From Phoebastria nigripes (lineage: Eukaryota > Chordata > Aves > Procellariiformes > Diomedeidae): a stretch of 64,000 nt of DNA. The notes beneath the pieces were generated by a model that saw only the letters and a program-made list of their open reading frames with translations, was not told the DNA's origin and made no database searches. The position numbers and the translations under genes were made by a program. Of this stretch, positions 37,201 through 51,200 are shown piece after piece (position 1 is the first letter of the stretch; every line of letters begins with the position of its first letter). The DNA lies in the NCBI GenBank assembly GCA_035582835.1, contig JAYKAV010002441.1, positions 205,252-269,251 of the forward strand, given 5' to 3'.

Positions 37201-37599
37201 GCTGCCACCCAGAGGCTTGTGGCCAAATGTCAGATGAGCTCATTTTCCAGCGGCTGGATTATCTTTAAAAAGTCTGACTACCACTAAAATTAGTGCCTGA
37301 GGTCTTCTGCAAGTACTGCCTCTGAGGGCAGGGCTGTTCCACCTGTAAAGCCCTCTGGGGCTCCATGGGGCTACGTCAGAGGGAACAGAGATTATGACCC
37401 TCCCACCATGTTTGTAAGACCACGAACAGAGTCTTAAGCAGGAAGCTTTGCTAAAAGTTGAATAGCCTGGCTCTGACGTCGTGAATCATGCTTTAAACTA
37501 AGGAACTTGGGGGGTAGGGTCCACAGCTGACACCTGTGTATCCATAAGCAACAGGGTGGATGAGTGCACTTCTGCATTACCGGAGCAGTAAGGAATGCT

Positions 37600-39520
37600 C
37601 CCCAACCCTTTCCAAAGGCAAGAACCCTAATTTCAGCCACCTCAAGTGCATGTACACCAATGTATGTAATCTAAACAACAAGCAGGAGGAACTAGAGCTC
37701 CGTGCCCAGTCTGAGAGATGTCATAGGAATCACAGAAACTTGGTGGGAAAACTCACATGACGGGAAGACCACAATGGATGGCTACAAACTCCTTCAGAAA
37801 GGTAGGAAGGGAAGAAGAGGAGGTGGAGTGGCACTTTATGTAAAAGAGAAATTTGAGTGTATAGATGAGAGCTCTGGAGACCATGCCAGTTCTATTGAAT
37901 GAATGCTTTGGATCAAGATTAGAGGGATCATCACCAAGGCGGATCTTATGTTAGGTATCTGTTACTGACCTCCCAATCAGGATGACAAAGCTAACAAAAC
38001 CTTACTTTGGCTGCTCAAGGAAGTCTCGGGCCAACAGAACCTGGTCCTCATGGGTGGCTTCAATCACCCAGACATTTGTTGAGAAAAAACCACAGTGGTG
38101 CACTGTGTCCACCAGGTTCCCGGAATGCATTGAGGACTGCTTCCTGCTACAGATGCTGGACATGCCGACTAGGAGCAGCACATTGCTAGATTTACAGCTC
38201 ACAAACCAAGAAGACTTACTTGACAACATAACTACCAATGGTAGCCTTGGATACAGTGACCACAACACTGAGGAGCTGAAGATCCTGCTGAGCACACTGA
38301 AGACCAGTAGTAGGACAAAGACCCTGAATTTTATAAGAGCCAACTTCAATACACTCAGAGCCCAGCTGCGAGGGATTCCATGGGAAGCATCCACAGAGGG
38401 CAAAGGGGCTTGTGAGTGCTCGGAGTTATTCAAGAAGTGCCTGATGAAAGCACAAGAATAGTCCATCCTCTACAAAGGGAAAGGAAGAAGGCTGAACAAA
38501 AGACGACCCTGGCTTAACAGTGAGCTTTTAGGTGTAATTAAAAGCCAAAAAGAAGCATACTGGCTATGGAAAGGCAGCCAAATAGCCATTGAGGACTACA
38601 AGAACCTTGCTAGAGCATGCAGAGATGCAGTCAGGAAGGCTAAGACTCAGCTAGAACTGAAATTGGCCAAAGATGTCAAGTACAACAAGAAAGGGTTCTT
38701 CACATTTGTGAGCAGTAAGCAGCAGCACAGGGAAAACATAGGCCCATTACAAAACAGGGCAGGGGAGCTAGTCACTAACAATGCTGACAAGGCAGAGGTT
38801 CCGAATACCTTATTTGCCCCTGTCTTTACTGGCATGGCTGGACATCAGATCACAAGATCAAGTAGCTACGACAACTCCTGTGTTGTTTCCTGTGTTTCCT
38901 CCAGTAGTGGAGGAAAGGCTGGTCTGCAGCCTCTTGCAAGGGCTTAACCCACATAAACCCATGGGTCTGGTGGGAATCCCCCCCAGCGTGTTAAGAGAAC
39001 TGGCTGACATTGTTGCAAGGCGACTGTCTATGATCTTTGAAAGTCATGGAGATCAGGAGATGTCCCTGATGACTGGAAGAGGGAAAATATCATACCCGTC
39101 TACAGCAAGGGACCAAAAGAGGACCCAGGAAACTAAAGGCCCATTACTCTTACTTCATTCCCTGGGAAAGTGATGGAATGAGTCCTCACAGAAACTATTA
39201 CAAACCAAATGAAGCAGGTGATTGGGAAAAGCCAGCACAGATTTACCAAGGGCAATCATGACAGACTAATCTGATCACTTTCTACAACAAAATAACATCT
39301 TCTGTTGACATGGGGAGAGCAGTGGATGTTGTTTACTCGGACTTCATCAAAGCGTTTGACACTGTTTCCCATAGCCTTCTCCTGGCCAAACTGGCAAGAT
39401 ACAGATTGGATGGGTGGTATGTGAGATGGATAGGAAATTGGCTAACAGGCTCCACTCAAAGGTTGGTGATCAATGATTTTTACTCAGGTGGCCAGAGGTA
39501 CTGTAATTGTGGCAGCCACA
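37600..39520 (+). mobile_element. Old CR1 LINE copy retaining endonuclease and RT start, lacking the 3' end
   Basis: A diverged CR1 copy lying antisense to PALM2 in its intron. It has the apurinic-type endonuclease start (HLKCMYTNVCNLNNKQEEL at about 37640-37690; IGITETWWENS and GGGVALYVKEKFECI up to about 37870). The linker follows (RENIGPLQNRAGELVTNNAD near 38727-38787), then the RT (HKPMGLVGIPPSVLREL near 38955; VDVVYSDFIKAFDTVSHS near 39315-39370; NWLTGSTQRLVIND near 39435-39475). Frameshifts and stops are frequent. Similarity stops at about 39520, before the catalytic FADD box, and no CR1 3' tail follows. Its sequence is clearly more diverged than the other copies. The 5' limit is approximate. 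Confidence 0.9.
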
Positions 39521-39855
39521 GATGCAGGTCAAATTAAAAAGTTACTTAAAACCCTACAACTGAAAAACAATCACTGATGAGTTCTTACAGGACACATGGA
39601 AAGCACTCTACAAAGATCTGTACTTGAATCCTGTGAGGACATGCTTGTCTGTTTTGCTGTTGGACTGCACAGCTGATCAAGATCAGAGGAGAGAAAACCA
39701 GAAGAGTCTCTAAGCAATGTGCTGGGAACTAAACAATGCAGGCCAGGTTTCCAGAGCCACAGCTTTGCCAAATGTGTGCTAATACGTACCAAATTCAAAC
39801 AGAGGTTTGTGCAAACTGTAGAGTTACTGCAATCATGTTATTGGCTGAAGTATAG

Positions 39856-40501
39856 AGTCATAGAATCATAGAATAGTTTGGGTTGGAGGGGACCTTTAAA
39901 GGTCATCTAGTCCAACCCCCCTGCCATGGGCAGGAACATCTTCAACTAGATCAGGTTGCTCAGAGCCCCGTCCAACCTGACCTTGAATGTTTNCAGGGAT
40001 GGGGCATCTACCACCTCTCTGGGCAACCTGTTCCAGTGTTTCACCACCCTCAGTGTAAAAAAATTTCTTCCTTACATCTAGTCTGGATCTACCCTCTTTT
40101 AGTTTAGAACCATTACCCCTTGTCCTATTGCAACAGGCCCTACTGAAAAGTTTGTCCCCATCTTTCTTATAAGCCCCCTTTAAGCACTGAAAGGCTGCAA
40201 TAAGGTCTCCCCAGAGCCTTCTCTCCTCCAGGCTGAATAACCCCAACTCTCTCAGCCTTTCTTCAAAGGAGAGGCGTTCCATCCCCCTGATCATTTTCGT
40301 GGCCCTCCTTTGGACCTGCTCCGGTCCATGTCTGTCTTGTGCTGAGGGCTCCAGAGCTGGATGCAGTACTCTGGGTGGGGTCTCACCAGAGCAGAGCAGA
40401 GGGGCAGAATCACCTCCCTCGACCTGCTGGCCGCGCTGCTTTTGATGCAGTCCAGGATACGGTTGGCCTTTTGGGCTGTGAGCGCACATTGCTGGCTCAT
40501 A
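39856..40501 (-). mobile_element. CR1 LINE 3' fragment, inverted
   Basis: A 5'-truncated CR1 copy in minus orientation, that is, in the sense of PALM2. From right to left it starts at [18 protein letters not shown], keeps an open stretch ending near 39896 (with [19 protein letters not shown]), and finishes with the CR1 3' UTR and octamer repeats at 39856-39875. It is close in sequence to the 3' end of the copy at 1-2236, so the two belong to the same or sister subfamilies. One ambiguous base at 39993. Confidence 0.94.
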
Positions 40502-43341
40502 AGTAGCAGCATGTAGTTTGCATACAGATGGCCAAAGACTGCAGAGGACAAATTTACCTCTGTGGCAAATTCAGCAGTCAAGGGAGTTACATCAGATCTT
40601 AATGTGGCTTTTATTTTATATACACATTGAGCCATAAACATACGCACACACGGAGAGCTCTCTCCATTGTTCATGATGTGCATGCAGCACAGCACTACAG
40701 TGTGCCTGGTTTTGACTGCAGACCTGAGCAGCAACAAATGATGTCATTCCTAGCATCACCTCAGGTCTTGTTTAATGGAGAGCTTGTCAGTGACAAGTCA
40801 CCAAGGAGCTGGCAGAAGCACGATTGCAGGTGACAGGGCCACAGCCCCCAGCCTCAGCATTTCTGCTCTGCTTTCTCTTGCGTAGTGATCTATGAAGGCA
40901 AAGTGTGTTTGTACCCTGGAAAATGTGGGATTTGTATTAATTGTGCCTGGATGACTTCAAGCTCAGAAATGCTCATTGCCAGACACAGCTGTTTTCTGGG
41001 AAGGGTGGGAAGGACACAGAGTCACTTAATTGGCCATTGGTGTTCACCACCACTTCTCCCCTCCTCTCGCAGTCTTCGCCTAGACCCCTCTGGGCTCTGA
41101 GCTCCCTGTAGTTGTGCTTTCTGCACACTCAGAAGCTCTGTCACCACCACCACACATATGACACAAAAACATGCACACATGGGACACAATGATGAGATAA
41201 ATCACTTTCTGTACTGTCATCATGTTCAGAATAAAGGGAGGGATAGACACAGGGCAAACTAAAGTGAGATTTATGGACTGGAAGTCTTTCAAGATGTGGC
41301 AGCAATTGAAGACATTGCCCCGACAGGTTGGTGTTGGTTTGTGTCTGTGTTTTACACAGCCTTCCTCTATTATCCAATGGCTTTTACCATTTTCCTCTGC
41401 AGCATGTGTTACAGATGGTTGCCAGACAGATGGCTGATCTGCTGCCACAAAGCAAGTCCTACATGTTTTTGAAGGAAGGAAAAATCTATGGTACCAAAGT
41501 GATCACAGCTAGCTATGTACGTGTTTTCTTCCTGCTCTGATCAGCTACCCTCACAGATTGTTGTCAGAGAGTAGAAAACAGAGGACCGGCTCAGCTTTCA
41601 CCATGTGAAGATGTACGGTCACATCGTGCCCACAGTGGGAGGGCTAACAGGACCACTTGCAGCCTCAGTCATCCCTAGAGAAGCAGAATATGGTACTGCT
41701 TAGAGCATGACGCGGGCCTGCCTCAGCCCACAAGGACCAGCTGCCGAGAGGAAGAGACAAGATATGTAAAGCAAGTGGTCTGGAAGAGAAGAGGTACCAG
41801 TTAACTTAGCTATACCCCCTGCTCCCTCTGCTTGCACATTTATTCTGGAGGCATTATCTTCTCTTTGGCATAATTTTGCAGTTTTCTGTTACCCTTCAGA
41901 AATCATGNGCTGTCCTTGCTTCTGGCTCAGTCTGGGAAGGAGGGATCCACTAAAAGCAGGCAAAACCTGGAGAGCAGTGAGGCTCCTCTTGAACCCAATG
42001 AAATACTACACTGCTACAAGAAAATACCTTCGGGGAAACTACCACTTGGTATTTGCTTGCTGGGGCTTCCTTTGGTTCCTGTTTTACCACAACATGCATG
42101 AAGAGGCAGTGTTGGGTGCTAATTCCTCTAGGCACCATTCCTCTTTTGGAAACTTACCAACAACCACGGTGAAACTCTGCATAGGTACAAAATGTTTGCC
42201 ATTCTGATCTTTATTTACTTTGTGGTAGCCAATTTCAAATACTCCAGGAGGAAGGAAGAGTAAGTTCTTACCATGGAGCGTCCTATCTGGGACTTTTTTT
42301 TTTTTTTGACAATGGGATTTAATGTAGAACTTGAATTATATTGCTAACAGAAGTGAAAATTTCTGAACTAGATCTTTGAGTTAAAAAGAAAACCCTCTTA
42401 CTAAGTAATATTAATCACCTCAAAAAGACAGCTCCAAGTCAGCTCATATACTACATATTAACCTTCCATTGCGTCCCAGTGCTTTAATGTTAGGATCATC
42501 CTACATATTCCTCATCTATACTCACAGTACAGTTGGGCATGGCTTTGTCAGCAGCTGGAGGAGCTAGTCTTGACCTCAGTATTTTGAATCTTGTCAGTTC
42601 AAAGACATGTAGTGAGAATGAGTGTCTGGTGCACAGATTTATCTGCAGAGGGATCAGCATGATAGCCTTCCTGGGTCCTAAGGGTCCTGGAGAGGCACTA
42701 CAAGGATCTCTCTAGCTTCCTGGGAACCAACCATATTATTTGCTTACTCAGACACCTAAATTTATAGCTCAGTATTTAGACTGATCACACATAGTGTGAC
42801 ACTGAGTTCATAAACTAGGAATTATTACATCCTCATCCACCTATGCGAGATTTTCCTTCTGTAAGAATCATCATGCAGAGAATATCGTTCATCAGTGAAG
42901 TAATCTAATTTTAATAGTTGTTCCTGTATATTAGGAATAGTTCTCACTGCATTTAACTGTTTATGAACAGAGTATGAGTGCATACAATGGAGAAGATTGA
43001 CCACAGAGAGGTGAAAAGGAGTCTGCAGTGCAGGGCTATCACATGGTGAGAGGGGTCAATAACACAGAAGTTGTATGGTCTGTTTTAAGTCATCCATGCT
43101 GTTCTTTCCCCTTGTGTGCACATAAGAAGAGGTGGAGATCTGCCAAAGGAATACTGTTTCACCACAATAGTGACGTTTGTTCTTGCACTATAGCAATACC
43201 AAAGAAAAAGGTAGTGGTTCTGGCAATAAATCACAAACATACAATGAAGAGAAGATCCCCCGCTCTGTAAACCTTTGCAACAAAGCTACAGTAACAACTC
43301 TTGTTAAACCCAAAGCTATATAATAATAAAAAAGCACTTAC

Positions 43342-43363
43342 CACCATCCTGGTGTGAGAAACT
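43342..43363 (-). CDS. PALM2: PALM2 22-nt coding microexon
   Basis: This very short exon encodes SFSHQDG plus the first base of the next Asp codon. On the minus strand it is preceded by TTCACAG and followed by a consensus donor GTAAGT. It enters in phase 0, matching the end of the exon at 43979, and leaves in phase 1, matching the exon at 34157. The joined reading is ...[20 protein letters not shown]..., which parallels the mammalian stretch that I recall as GFSSTDGDAVNYISSQ. It lies 615 bp downstream of its upstream neighbour. It was found by looking for the residues missing between the two flanking exons, so the case rests on splice sites, phase and homology together. Confidence 0.88.
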
Positions 43364-44146
<783 letters not shown>

Positions 44147-45142
44147 TTATTTCAATGAGCCATAGTTTCCTAGGTATTAATTAGCATTTCAAATGTCACC
44201 AGGAACAACTTTCACTCTTGTTATTCACAACTGCTTTCCTAGTGCATGAAGGGCACGTGAATTATTTGTAACACAGACAGTATCCCTTCACCCCAATTCC
44301 CGTAACATCTCTCAGATATGCACTTTCATTTTAGAAATTACAGTATGGGATATAACCATAAATGTGCAGTAATAATTAGAGGAATAGGTGTCTTCTAATG
44401 CTTCTGTACTCCAGACAATGAAACTGGAAATAGTTGTTGGAAGCTGGTGTCAACCATTTGGGTTAGGAGTTTCTCTTGAACCAGTACTTTGCCCACTCCC
44501 GACAATAACACTTTGGGATATCCATCCATGCTTTCTACTGTTACTGTGTGATACTGAGGACCCCAGAGGCTTCAGGTAATAAAATACACAGGCTGCTCAG
44601 AAAATAAACTTATTTTGCTAGGCAGTAAGCATTCAGCAGTCTCGTTTCTCTTGTTGAGACCTAATGGCACTCACTCCTTAAGATGTGTTGATTGTGATTT
44701 GGGATACACTTCAATCAGGGTTAGATTCTCCATTACTTTACCTCAAACCTCCTTTCATTTACATAATTTATGCAGGTGCAGAAATATTCCCTCTTTCTCT
44801 CTATTTTTATGTATACCACCATCTTTATTTTCTCACTTTTGACCAAAAAAATAAATCTGTAATATGAGCTAAGATGAACACTTTTGAACAGGGATGGTTA
44901 CCTAAAACTCCCTTTGTCTGCAGAAAGAGCTTTAGCTGCTCACAGCTTGTTGGACCATATTTCTTTGAATGTGACAGGTCAGCATTGCCCAGTACTTTCG
45001 TTACCCATGGCTGCTTGCTCCTGCCTTTCTGCCACCACTTCTCAAGTGAAGGATCAGGGCACTGATCCAAGCTAAAGGGACACATTTTTGCTCTTTGCCA
45101 GCCCTGCTCAGCACAGGACTTCATTAATGCTTGTTCGATCAC

Positions 45143-45205
45143 AAGGCAGAGGGCAAGGAGAAGGTAGGGAGGACAGTGAGCAGGTAGGGAGGAGGGAGGG
45201 AGGGA
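45143..45205 (+). repeat. Purine-rich GGGA/GGTA tract
   Basis: Imperfect repeats of AGGTAGGG and GGAGGGAGGG in the upstream PALM2 intron. Low complexity; no other meaning seen. Confidence 0.8.
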
Positions 45206-48200
45206 TTGCTCCTTTCAGGGGCTTGACAGCTTAAGTTGCTTGTTAAACTCATGTATCTAAATATAGATGCAAGGGTCTAACTTAAGGCACCCACCTGGGA
45301 AATTTTTCCCCACTTTCTAATTGTGCAAGGATGAAAGATGTGTGGCACTTGCTGATAATGCTTTTCATTAGAGGGAGGCAAAAGTGTTACAGCCTCAAGT
45401 TGTTGCAGATGGAAAAAGGCAGATTTTGCTCTCCTGAAGTATGTGAATACTTAATAGTCTCAAATTAATGGTGGTTTGTCAAAGTGCCGTTTTTCTCTCT
45501 TAGAGGCAACCCCCTCATCTCCAAGATGAAATGGCTTAATTGCAGTGATTTTAAAATGAACTGTTGGAAAGTACTGCTCCAATCCACTTAATGTTTTCTC
45601 CAAATTATTATAAAAATTTTAAAAAATGCAAAATATTTTGTTTTGCTGAAATGGAACAATTTGATACAGGATGAATTTTCTCCCTTATGTTGTGATTCAG
45701 GGAGAAAGCTTTCAAAAAATACTGTTTCACCTTGACTTTTCTTCCCAGGAAATGTTTTAAAATACCTAGTGAAGTGAAAAAATAATTTGTCACTGAGGTC
45801 AACCATTGCCATGCTCCTACTTAATGAATTTAGAAGTCAACAAGAAGGTGGCTTCTTTTCCTTCCCTATCTCTGGGAACGATACACATACATTTATACCT
45901 TGCTGATAAAGACATTTGAAATGTTCTGGTGCTGTCTGGTGAAATTACATCGTGGAGCTGGGTGAGTCAGGGTTTCTTTTCTTCCCAAGTGAGTTACTAC
46001 GCAGCATATTCAGGAGACATATTCTGTAGCCTGGTACATTTTGATTGCTACATGATCCAGGATGAGACTGGAAAATGGGAGTGCACAGAAGTCAGCAACA
46101 ACAAAATACAGGGGAAGAAAGAAGTCCTTTTTCTTTCAGATGAACTGGACATTAGTTAATAATTTATGACAATGAAAACACTGTGAGCATATGTGGTGTA
46201 AGGCAACTCATTTAATGTCAGTAAGGTTATAAGTAAGTAGACTCCTTGTATTTTGGGGTGATCATAAGTGCACCATTTTTTGTGCACCAGCTCAAAACTG
46301 TAGAAGATTTGTCATGAATTGTTTGGTCTTCCAGAGAAAGTTTGCTTCTAANGCATGCACATGTGCACTTGCACATGCACACCCAGCAATTGATTGGATT
46401 TATATTTTCTTACTTTCTGGCTACTTGCTCTTTTGTTTTTACTTGTTTATGTCTCTTTTATCCACCCCTCCTGGTTCACTTCCTCAGTTCCTGCTTCATT
46501 TGTGCCAGCCTACCCTCACCACTAAAATGAGTTGGGCAGATGCAACATTAGGTTACCCTATTTTGATAACATCTTGGTTTTTTTTTTCCTGAATCCCTTC
46601 TTCAGTTCCTTTCAGAAGTGGTATTAACAACAACTTACTAAAGAGGAAAGGGATGGAGACAGAGCTGCCAGGATTTAGAAGCATGGGTGAAGTCGGTAGG
46701 GACACAGATTTCCTATGTGACACTGAATAAGAAAGCATACAAACTCATCCCATAGGTGCAAATTGCCCTTTTTCCACTGAAATCAGTGCAGGTAGAATGA
46801 GAGTCCCCCAGGCCCCATGTAGAATGGGTCTGAATTCCTAATCGTGGCAGGAAAAATACGGATCATTCAGCCAGAGTGTACCTGTTACATAGCACAGGGG
46901 TCATATACCATGGATTAATAACCACAGGAGGTTGCTTTATACCTGTTTGCTCAATTTTATACCACTCTCATCTGTACCCTCTAGGCTTAAAGGGTGAGGT
47001 AATGCTGCTGAGGTACTGAGGTAACAGAAATTCTCAAGGGCACAGTTTCCACGTGACCTGTTGTATACATTCATCAGTAAACCAGCTAGGCGCTACAGAC
47101 CTCACTGGAAAGTTTGGACCTAGAGCCTTCACCACTTCCTTTGGGCTGCCTTTTTACATAGGGGTCAGCAATGCAAAAATTAAAATCATAATGCAAACCA
47201 GAGGTTGTTTTGCACCTCTTATTTTTTTAGTGAGCTTCATATCATCAGAATTGCTGAGTGATAAGGAGAACTGCCTGCTTTTTAGTAACAAGATACAACA
47301 GAGACATGCAAATTTCATCTGAAAAAGAAGACGCACTAATATCACATCTGTTTTCAGCAACATGCTATATAATGGTTTAAACGGTAATAAATCCATTCAG
47401 AGTGCACATGTACACGTATGTACACAATACAAAGTGCTTACATTCTTCCTCTGTAAACCTGTTAAATATTCAATAATGTCCTTTTCTTCTAGCCCAGTTT
47501 AAAAAGGATGTACATTAATTGTCATTTGACACCTGGCAAGGAAACCTTATAATTCCCTTGTTCCTGGCTTCTTAGCAGATTTCAGGCTAGTGTTTGAAAG
47601 ACGGCCACAACAATAAAGCCAATTAAATAAACAACTACAATATCTGGAGTGCTGTAGGGAAAAAATAGGAAGGAAAACGGAGATCCAGATGAGGCAGAAG
47701 TGGTGTAAGACAGACCNTTAGTATTGCTGCTTATTGGCCCAAGCAGTTATCTGATCACTGGGATTTGCTAAACTGTTTATATAAGGAGAAACCCAACCAG
47801 GCAGCCACACAAATGTAGGCAAGGCAGGCAGTGCAGTTTCTGACAGGACTGGAGGTGGAAGCAGCAAATGAACTTGCCTGCAGAGATGCTGGGATCAGGG
47901 ACCAAAGGAGCTGTCAGGCAGCACAGAAGACTTTAATTTAGGTGACAAAAAGGGGAGTTAAGGAGGGAGATCTAAGAGGTGAAGAGGCAGAAGGAGAGGT
48001 TTGGTACTGTGGCATGTGTACCTGTGCATTTATGTTTAGCACCCAGCAAACATTATGTTTGGATATAGGGCTCTGTTTTGTGCTCCAGCCTGAAGGTGAT
48101 GAATGCACTTTCTCCAGGTAAGAGATTTCCTCTGTTTCCCATGCTAAGATGTTGAAACCCACAGAATTGGGCTGTCATTTTCCTCTCTGCTGAAAGGCAG

Positions 48201-51200
48201 AGGCTGTTCTGGCACAAGGTGCCTTTACCTTGACCCCAGGAGGGACCCCAAGCAGGATCCTGCAGGGCACTCACACAGCTGGTGCAGAGTCACACTGCTT
48301 TGCAACAGGAGCACACAAATCCCAAGTAAGCAGAACTATGCCTGAAGAAAACAGCCTCCTCTATCCAGCTAATTAACTCTGGCAGACACATGATTTCCAG
48401 AGATACCTACATTTGGCTCAGCAGTGTTTTGTTTTTCAGGGTGGGATGGTAACAGCATTATAAACAGGGAGAACAGCTGCAGGTTTATGGACCAGTTTCT
48501 TTAGCCTGTACTAGGACTGCATGCTGGGTTGCACCTGGGGAATACTCATGTCATTTCTGCAGTGAAGATAGAAATGTAATAGAAGTTATGTCTGCAGCAT
48601 ACACACTGACATGTCAGTGGAAAAAAGAACATTCATCAGCATTAATAAGGAAAATATACAAGTATTCAGAACTTAAGAGGAAAACAGGAAAGACCTAATC
48701 AGAGTAAGCACTCAAAGGGAAAAGGTGACGGATGCATACGTAGAGTCGGGGACGGCTCAGCTGTAAACTGATTATTTTGCTATTGCTTGACTGATGCCCT
48801 AAATCAACCTGATATAAAAAGCACAAAGAAGACATGGGCCTGTGTATCAGTAATTAGTGCCATGTCTCAGAGCTGTACATCCTGAGGTGTTACAGCTGGT
48901 ATTAAAATGGCAGATTCACAAGCAGAGAACTGCAACAAACCCCTCTGATGCTTACTAAACAGAAAGTTAAACGCCAAGTCTAGGGATAATTCTGCCTGTA
49001 GGGATGAAATTGATCTCTGCAGAAACTCCGTGCCTGTCTCAAGGATCTTGCCCTCACGAAGCTTTTGGTCACACAGCAAAACCAGAAACTGAACCTTAAC
49101 ATGCAGGGTCCGCTCTTCTGCGAGCACAGAGCNATGTGCCTTTTCCCGCAGTGCAAAAGGGCACTGGCAAAAATGCTCCACCCCATGGGCCTCTCATTCC
49201 CACTTCTTGGTCACTGTAAAGGTTTTTGGGGCAGCAGGGTACCTGTTAGCTTACCCAGGTTCAGAATAACCTTGGAAAATGAACTTGCAAGGGGAAAGGG
49301 AAAGGGTTCCCCCTGCAAGATGTGTAAGACTTGCATTTAGGTTCTTTAAACCAGCACAAACTGGAGAAGATATGGGGAACTGTACCCTAAACCCCAGTCC
49401 AGCACCTCAGCCCTTGACACGCTTCCTATATCCATATCAACTGCCAAGCACAAGCAACCTGGCTGTAAACCAACATGCCTAAGAAACTGGAGCATTTACC
49501 TACGTGCCACAGCCATGAACAGTGCCCTTCATCTGCTGTAGGGGAGGGGGAAATCACTGACTAACACTTGGTTTAGTTTCCACATTGGCTTACTTTTCTT
49601 AGCAAACACCGGCAGTTGTGCCAAAGCCAGTTGGACCATTTGTGGATGTCACTGTGTATCGACACACAGCCAGTGCTGATGGCAAAAAACCTGCTTGATT
49701 TCAGGTCTGTTGCAGGATCTGAAATGGGATTCCAGAGCCGAGTAATTCAATGCCTCTTAGTTTAGTCTTTCTGCAGAGCTCATCATTTTTAAATGGCTCA
49801 CCCTCAAAGAGGAAAGCTGGCAGTGCACATCTTATGATTTCCAAAAGGCTGTTGTTTACAGAGTGCAGCTGATAATCAAGAGCAGCAAACTTAATTAGCA
49901 TCTTTGAAAAGGCAAAACCTCCGTGACTTGAAAGTCTGGGAATACATTATCACCAATCAATGTTTGGAAATGAGATTCAGGCACGATGCTGAATGAGCTC
50001 TGGTAATCTATATGAATCTTCCTGAATATGCAGAAAGGGAAACCATTCCCTTCTCCAAGCAAAAGTTGCATCCCAGTACCAGCTGATGAAGTTGGGAAGA
50101 GAGGAAAAACTCTCTATAATTCCCTTTGCTGTTTGAAGTAAATGTGTATACACACATGCATAGAAAGAGAGCTGTATATTGACATTTTGCATCTGCCTGG
50201 TTTAGGACCAGGTTAATCCCTGCTAGGATAGACAAATCTAGGCCAGCAAGTCAAGCACTGGACACAAGATTTCTTGAGCTAAACATGATAAGATGTAAAA
50301 CCCAACAATCATTACCCTCAGTTAGTTAGTAAAACGTTGCCTGCTCCAGGTGTAGAAGGCTTAGTGTTGATGTAATGCAAATGCTTTGACCTGGAATTGC
50401 AGAAGTTATATGATCGAGTCCTTTTCCTTGCCAAAGCAACACTGTTTGTGTATTAATTTTTGTCCGGGGTTTGCCTGATGCAGCGTTAAATCTCCCAAGC
50501 ACGGGAACCTTCAGCACTCCCGGGGGTGACTTTCTCCAACTGGAACCACTTTTTCATGACCTGCTTTTTCTCTATTTTAGAAGGATGTTATCTCATTCCA
50601 GTATCATCTCTTCATATCACCTTAACACACAACTTCTTGCTCCCACAACATTTACAGCCCACACTTGTTTGCAGACTTTTACAAGTGTGAGCCTTCCAGG
50701 GCCAAGTTCTTCCAGTCTTCTTCAAACGGGAGATGTCTCCAACCTGGGTGACACTGCAACCTTAAAAACTTCCCACTGCCTCAGGAGAGGGCAGATCACT
50801 GACTGGAAATCAGTGAATCACTATGCCTTGGATGCTTGCCCTTACAGCGGAGGAGCACATGGCTTGACCCTCCTTTGGGAAATNGAGGGGAAAAAGGAAA
50901 AAAAAAAAAGCCCTAGTGTGAACCCAGTCCCCTGGCCAGTGGCCAAAGAGGTGAAAGAGCAAAAAGTCCACTTATTTTCTCTCTCTCTGCTTATACCAGA
51001 GTGTTTTGATCTGAAACCTCCTATTTGTGCTCCTGACCAGGCTCCAGGCTGGACCTGGCAGATCTTACCCAGACCCTTTATTTCCCTGACCAGCCAAGTA
51101 AAGACCCTGATAGCTTAACCCGCTCTGGCAGAGTCTGGCTTCTGTGTCATCCAGCTCTTGGAGCACTTGTGTTTAAAACAAATGGCACAAATATCCTGGT

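Noticed and set aside
45143..45205. Possible G-quadruplex in the purine-rich tract
   Set aside because: G-runs are mostly of three with irregular spacing, and on the strand opposite to PALM2 transcription; much weaker than the motif at 28370-28402.
50471..51118. 215-codon plus-strand open frame
   Set aside because: No recognisable domain or repeat; lies in the PALM2 intron; contains an ambiguous base and poly-Lys from an A-rich tract. Length is within what chance allows in 64 kb.
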